Below are positions 59,391 to 64,000 of a stretch of DNA of 64,000 nucleotides, in pieces. The stretch comes from Lucifuga dentata (lineage: Eukaryota > Chordata > Actinopteri > Ophidiiformes > Bythitidae). The notes beneath the pieces are model-generated. The model saw nothing but the letters and a program-made list of their open reading frames with translations. It had not been told where the DNA came from and ran no database searches. The position numbers were made by a program, and so were the translations under genes. The stretch covers positions 125,842 to 189,841 of the forward strand of contig VXCM01001413.1 of NCBI GenBank assembly GCA_014773175.1, given 5' to 3'. The first letter of the stretch is position 1; each line of letters starts with the position of its first letter.

Positions 59391-61796
59391 AACCATGAAG
59401 AAAATCATTTTTAGTGTTTTGAAATAATATCTAACAATATCTAACATTTCCTCATTCGATACCCTGCATTTATTGGAGACAAAAAGAATCATGAATTGAA
59501 CACCTAAATGTGAATGTGTCATTGTCAAAAGCCCACAAGCTCATGATTACAAATCCAATGTTTTCTGATTTCTAAATGTTATAAAAGGACAGAGGGTGAA
59601 TCAGTGAAGCTGGCAAAAGTGATGTATTGGCTGCAGATGAAAACAGACACCAGCTGGCTTCTATTCCCCAGAGAGGAGGATGGTGCTGTCTGTGTAATTT
59701 GCAGATACAAGAGCTGCTGATGTTGTTTTGATTCTAACAGCCCCTCCACAAGAGTTGTTATTGTACATTAAAAGAAGTGAGAGACTGACAGACAAGCAGA
59801 CAGAGTAGGAGTGGGAGAGAAACAGGGTGGGTAACAAGAGTGATTCAATAAAAAGAGATGGACAATAATGAAATGCTCAATAAGAATCATGGAAAACTTT
59901 TTCTCCTCTGAACTTTTCAACTCATTGTTATTTATGAGATGATTGTATTCCTCTGAGGTAGGCAGAAATATTAATGAGCAAACACTATCATCATTTTCAT
60001 TTGCTTGTGCCTGTCCTTCTTGAAGATAGTTATGTTGGCTTGAACAAACATCTTATAAGAGCTTCTTACCTTGCATAATGGCCTCGAGCTCATCTGCCTG
60101 CCGGTGTTCATTCCCAGATCTCAGGGCAAGTAAAAATAGCGTCAGACAGACAGATTTCATGTCACCACCTTCCTCTTTGTCCGCAAACAGCTTCACCTGG
60201 TTCTTCAGATCCTTCAGGCGATGTTTCTGGGCACGACGAGTTAGCGATAACAAGTGCTGACGGGGTCTTCCTCCTTTATTGATTAGCAGGTAGTTGTCAA
60301 AGTGTTTCTGTGATGATTCCTGGTTTGTATCTTGTTCTTCTAGGTCATGGCTCAGAAAGTGAACTTTAAATGAGTCTAGCCTCACCTTCTCCCCACAGCC
60401 ATCTCGAGGGCACAGCAGAGGGAGAGAATGTAGGACTGCCAGAAAGGGCTTAGCAGGGGTGATGAGGTCTGTAGGGGCACAGGGTAAGTTGCAGCCTGGG
60501 CAATGAGGTCCCAGAATGTGGTTATATTTCATAATACAGCTGCGACAGAAGAGGTGGCCACAGGGAGACTGAACTGGGTCAGAGAGCAGGTGGCCGCACA
60601 CCAGGCAGGTGATGGAAAAGAGGAAGTCAACAGGGAGCTTCTCAGAAATCAGCCTGGTACTAAAATGATCTTTCTGGCAGTTGGTGATGTTCTTCACCCA
60701 TTGCTCTTTGTGGGTGCTGGGCTTCCTCCAGGCTCTGACCACTGGGCCATGGGGATGGTCTCCTCCTGGTCTCAGAACTCTCCTTTCACCAGTGGCAGTG
60801 CTGTCCAAGTGGTCCCATTTGGTCCTTTTTACCAGACTCTGGGCTCTGGGAACAGCTTTCCTCCTCTTCCTTCCACGTCGCTGGAATGAAGGTTTCCTGG
60901 GGAAGCAAAGGGGGCAGATAGAAGAATGAGGCTTCCATTCAGGGACTCTAGTCCTGGAAAAGCTGCAGACACCTCCTCCTCGTATGGCAGTCATCCAGCA
61001 GCGATGACAGAAAGACAAAGGATGGATACTTTCTGCGTCCTCTGCCACATCCACTTTGAAAACTTTGAGGATGACCTCTGGCCAGCTAGTAACTTTGCAA
61101 CCCATTCTACGCAGAGCACCCCTGCTAGACTCATCCAGATCTCCATGAACCTCATGCACTGGTCCTTTGAATTTCCTTAAGACCATTCCACAGAGCCGGC
61201 ACAGACACCTTCAAGGAAAAACAAACAGCAGGTGTTGTCATATTATGCAAATTATCACCTGTGACTTTGAAGTACTATACTATGTAGTCATGTCATATTA
61301 TAGTATAGTATAGTATAGTATAGTATAGTATAGTATAGTATAGGATAGCATAGCATAGCATAGTATAGTATAGTATAGTATAGTATAGTATAGTATAGTA
61401 TAGTACAGCATAGCATAGCATAGTATAGTATAGTATAGTATAGTATAGTATAGTATAGTATAGTATAGTATAGTACCTGAGGTGGTTCATATGGGTGTCC
61501 ATCTCCTGCAGTTTCAAATCTACTCTCCTACATGGGCTGTCCACATTTTCCTTGCTTTTCCCACCAAGGCACAATTTCATAACACTCCCTGCACTCCCTG
61601 GAAATCCCACATCATCGAAATTTGAATTTGGAGCTCCAGGAGGCTTAGGCAGTGTCTCACTGGGCAGAGGGGCCTTCTCCATGGATCTTACCCTGAACAG
61701 TTTAAACTTCCACTGTGAGTACTTGGAGTGAGGATGGTGGAGTTCATCCGGCATGGAAGACCTGGGGCCATCTGTCTCTAGGCTGTCCTCTGCCAT
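57514..61796 (-). CDS. rag1: V(D)J recombination-activating protein 1 (RAG1), three coding exons
   Basis: RAG1 is the catalytic subunit of the V(D)J recombinase; it binds recombination signals and nicks and hairpins DNA in lymphocyte nuclei. Exons: 61796-61477, 61208-60070 and 59261-57514. Both introns are GT-AG, and the joins read [12 protein letters not shown] and [13 protein letters not shown]. The sum, 3207 nt, gives 1068 residues plus TGA, a normal teleost length. Visible parts: N-terminal Cys-rich zinc-binding region (108-177); RING finger (about 308-346: [17 protein letters not shown]); C2H2-like finger (373-394); nonamer-binding domain with GGRPR at 419-423; core from about 487. Catalytic acidic residues are present: D631 (ESCDGMGD), E695 (DESDHE), D741 (GTGYDEK) and E992 (WASEGNES), matching mouse D600, E662, D708 and E962. 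Zinc ligands are C760, C763, H970 and H975. The start at 61796 is supported by the family-like [15 protein letters not shown] that follows. One oddity is Ala at 997, where vertebrate RAG1 usually has Gly. Confidence 0.97.
59262..60069 (-). other. rag1: rag1 intron 2
   Basis: An 808-bp intron with donor GCAAG|GTAAGAAG and acceptor TTCTCTCCACAG|GC. It splits the Gly codon of MQGRG, a position used by ray-finned fish rag1 genes but absent from the mammalian coding exon. A (GA)n tract (59339-59387) lies close to the acceptor. Confidence 0.9.
59339..59387. repeat. (GA)n microsatellite in rag1 intron 2
   Basis: GA dinucleotide run with one AAAG interruption, about 80 bases upstream of the acceptor of exon 3. 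On the transcribed strand it reads as a CT tract. Confidence 0.95.
61209..61476 (-). other. rag1: rag1 intron 1
   Basis: A 268-bp intron with donor CTCAG|GTACTA and acceptor TTTTTCCTTGAAG|GTG. It splits the Arg codon before CLCRLCG. Most of its length is a TATAG-type pentanucleotide array beginning immediately inside the donor. Confidence 0.92.
61298..61475. repeat. (TATAG)n array with higher-order structure
   Basis: More than thirty pentanucleotide units. Two blocks of GCATA variants (about 61347-61363 and 61407-61423) interrupt the array, each followed by TATAG runs, so a larger unit of about 60 bases has itself been duplicated. Confidence 0.9.
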
Positions 61797-61818
61797 GATG
61801 TAACTTAGACCTTAGCCC

Positions 61819-61855
61819 CTGGAGAGGAGAGGAGAGGAGAGGAGAGGAGAGGAGA
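61819..61855 (-). promoter_or_regulatory. rag1: Splice acceptor of rag1 5'-UTR intron, made of a (TCTCC)n repeat
   Basis: On the minus strand seven TCTCC units run directly into a CAG at 61821-61819, 22 bases before the RAG1 ATG. The pentanucleotide microsatellite thus forms the polypyrimidine tract of the likely acceptor, with the exon starting GGGCTAAGG at 61818. Confidence 0.55.
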
Positions 61856-62907
61856 TTTTGATGCATTATAAAACTATAAAAACAATTTCAGCTGTTCATG
61901 AGAGGATCATTATTGGATACAGAAAAGAAGTTTAAGAGTTCACCTAGATATCTAGATATCGCTCCCCTCATGCCTTTTTACCATTGAGCCCATGACACAA
62001 CCTTTAACAGCTTTAGTTGATTCCCGTCAAATTCATACACCAAAAACTCCAAAATCCCACTGAACAGAGAGCACTGAGCCCTGACCTAGACTGCTGGATT
62101 ATACCATAAGTGGCATTTAGATCTTCTGTAAAATGCATGAGACAAGCTTTGCGGGGATCGATACACCACCAAAATCTTCATTTCTCTCATATCCAATCCC
62201 ATCGCTCAGGGAGCCATTGTTCCTTTTTTTCCTTTGACACAGTGAGTTTGCAAAATGGGCAACCTTATCCCTGCAAGGTTGTCAATCACTTATATTAGTC
62301 ATTTTCTTGGCTAGAGAGAGCATTTGAGCCCCAGGAGCCTCAGTCTGGCATTTTAAATGCAGGAGAAAATTGGAGAGACAGGAAACTCATTTCATAATAC
62401 ATAGATATTGACCAAACAGAAGGGAGAAAAAAACAAGAAACCATCATATTGAATAAAGATCATAAAGATATATTCCAAACACATCATTATTCAGTTTAAG
62501 AGTCATATTTCAACAGTCAGCAGCTCTTATGATATGGCACAGGTAAGATCAATGATACTGTTACACTGAACTGCAGTTTGACAGGCCTTATTTCATTTCC
62601 TCTCATGCTATCTCGGTTCCATTCCCAGTTCAGACAATAAAACAATCACACAGTCTTAGAAACTATTACACCCATTGTTGAGTCTTACCATCGCACACCT
62701 ATGGAGCTCACACTGTAGTATCTCCTCTCTATCCATCTTTCAGTGATCTCACAATGTTTTCTCCCTGGGAGGTTTGAATCTGGCAGTCTTCTTCATTTCC
62801 CGGCTGTCTGTGTATTTCACATGCTGAACTCTCCTTTGAGACAAACAGCTGAGCCTGTGTGTGTATGTGTGTGAGTGTGTGTGTGTGTATATCAGCTGGG
62901 CTCTTAC
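61819..62907 (-). other. rag1: Putative rag1 5'-UTR intron
   Basis: Bounded by the donor CAAG|GTAAGAG at 62907 and the acceptor at 61819. It contains a CA/TG-rich microsatellite near the donor (about 62855-62890) and otherwise unremarkable AT-rich sequence. Untranslated first exons are known for vertebrate rag1 genes. Confidence 0.5.
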
Positions 62908-63085
62908 CTTGTTTTTCAGTCTCAGCTGGCGTCAACTCCCCAGGGGGGTCCTCTCTCTGCATGGGAGCACAAGGGAAGCCCTGGAGCCAGGCCCTATGCT
63001 CTATGTGTATTGTATAATTTTGAGTCTGTCTGAGTATCTCTTAGCTTGGAGCATGTGTGGAGCTGTGACTCCAACAGTGGGATTG
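62908..63085 (-). other. rag1: Putative rag1 untranslated first exon
   Basis: The 3' limit is the strong donor at 62908/62907. The 5' limit is an estimate, placed about 30 bases downstream of the TATA-like box. The exon contains ATG 62962, which opens an upstream ORF (MQREDPPGELTPAETEKQ) that after splicing would end at TAA 61807-61805, 8 bases before the RAG1 ATG. Confidence 0.45.
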
Positions 63086-63092
63086 CTCCAGA

Positions 63093-63225
63093 CTCTCTCC
63101 TTGTGGCTTGTATTTATACCCCTCCTTTTGTGGGATCCCAACAGTCAACTTCTGCCACNCTCTCTCCTTGTGGCTTGTATTTATACCCCTCCTTTTGTGG
63201 GATCCCAACAGTCAACTTCTGCCAC
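63093..63225. other. Assembly duplication around N (66 bp x 2)
   Basis: Bases 63093-63158 are repeated exactly at 63160-63225 with N 63159 between. The copy includes the TATA-like box, so only one box probably exists in the genome. Confidence 0.92.
63111..63118 (-). promoter_or_regulatory. rag1: Putative TATA box of rag1
   Basis: On the minus strand GGAGGGGTATAAATACAAGC contains TATAAATA at 63118-63111, about 200 bases before the 5'-UTR donor. A second identical box at 63185-63178 lies in the artefactual duplicate. Confidence 0.45.
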
Positions 63226-64000
63226 CTGATAGATGCACCTGATGTAAGGGGTGGTATTGGGGGGAACAAGGTTAAACCAAGAAGACAGTTGTACACATTC
63301 AAGATTGTGCATGTGCACACTTGGAATCCAACAACATGCCCCAAACAAACAACTTTCTGCCACAACACGCTGATCCCCAGCTGGAAACAGTTCGGTGTCA
63401 CCTTTATCTTCATTTTCTCTCTACTCAACTGCAGGGTCTCCTCAGCCAGGTGTCTGACAATGAATAACACTGTTAAAGTTATGAAAAGGTTACTAGGTAA
63501 CTGAAAAATGCATTGTTCTGCTCTACAGACAAAAGGAAAAAAACCCAGGAAATATTTTATATTACTTACTTAGCACATGATAAACATTTTCAAGACAGGC
63601 AATCTCATGTGATAAAAAAATAAGGATGAACACAGGAGATGGAAGAGAAACACAATAAGCCATTGTCTCTCTTTGCCAATACTGTTTCCCTGTGTTCGGC
63701 AAATGCAATTATGATATTTCAGACATTTCCCTTGCCATATTATATAATATAACAGGTTATGATTGCATCAGCAATTCAAGCAGATATTAAAAAGCAAATC
63801 TGTCTAGCAGAAGCTAGACAGATAAGTAATATTAGGTTGAATACCAATTGGCAATATGCATTAGCTGTTGCCTTCTGATTCTGCATCTAATCATTATTAT
63901 TTACATAAATGAGTTTTGAAAGTAACAGAAGGCAACTTGGGACCTGATCTAATAGGCAGGCTTACTGTATAGATAACTAAGAGTGAAACCCAGAACCTTC
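63226..64000. other. Upstream flank of rag1
   Basis: Non-coding AT-rich sequence with no gene or clear repeat seen. It may include distal rag1 promoter elements. Confidence 0.5.

Noticed and set aside
60503..60889. 128-codon plus-strand ORF
   Set aside because: Antisense to RAG1 exon 2; it mirrors the conserved RING-finger coding sequence and has no family resemblance.
61298..61475. Regular repeat array that might be taken for a CRISPR-like array
   Set aside because: The unit is a 5-bp microsatellite without spacers, in a vertebrate intron.
61293..61476. Tyr/Leu-rich extension of RAG1 exon 1
   Set aside because: It is read-through of the TATAG microsatellite in intron 1 beyond a clear GT donor, not protein sequence.

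Overview
This is a stretch of teleost fish nuclear DNA. The evidence is the recombination-activating gene pair rag2 and rag1 at its right end, in convergent orientation and with the intron-split rag1 coding region typical of ray-finned fishes, together with fish-type repeats (tRNA-derived SINEs, Tc1/mariner, hAT and Helitron relics, many long microsatellites). The RAG1 protein looks percomorph-like, but the window alone does not settle the species.

Layout. Positions 1 to about 52,500 hold no protein-coding gene that I can support. This AT-rich block contains microsatellites, decayed transposons (some nested), several hairpins, and a few stretches that read like conserved non-coding DNA, the clearest near 49.7-50.0 kb. 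rag2 lies on the plus strand with its whole coding sequence in one exon (52,542-54,269). A 3.2 kb intergenic region with SINE remnants follows. rag1 then lies on the minus strand (61,796 down to 57,514) in three coding exons separated by two introns. A likely untranslated first exon, a 5'-UTR intron and a TATA-like promoter lie further upstream, up to about 63.12 kb.

Function. RAG1 (catalytic, DDE-type transposase-like) and RAG2 (six-bladed kelch-like beta-propeller plus a PHD finger that reads H3K4me3) form the V(D)J recombinase, which cuts at recombination signal sequences to assemble immunoglobulin and T-cell receptor genes in developing lymphocytes. Both proteins look intact once assembly errors are allowed for: RAG1 is 1068 residues with the catalytic acidic residues present, and RAG2 is 533 residues after two artefacts are removed.

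Assembly caution. There are twenty single-N joins: 845, 3757, 4822, 7679, 11049, 16173, 17322, 23758, 28596, 30481, 35262, 39300, 45241, 49367, 50233, 50588, 52891, 53301, 55237 and 63159. Fifteen sit in homopolymers. The other five (17322, 28596, 52891, 53301, 63159) are flanked by exact direct duplications of 62-67 bp, as expected when overlapping contig ends are joined without merging. Two of these add a false 21-codon repeat each to rag2, and one duplicates the putative rag1 TATA box.

I found no convincing new biological system. The most useful observations are the artefacts inside rag2, the microsatellite that forms the polypyrimidine tract of the rag1 5'-UTR intron, a spliced upstream ORF before the RAG1 start, and the nested transposon insertions.
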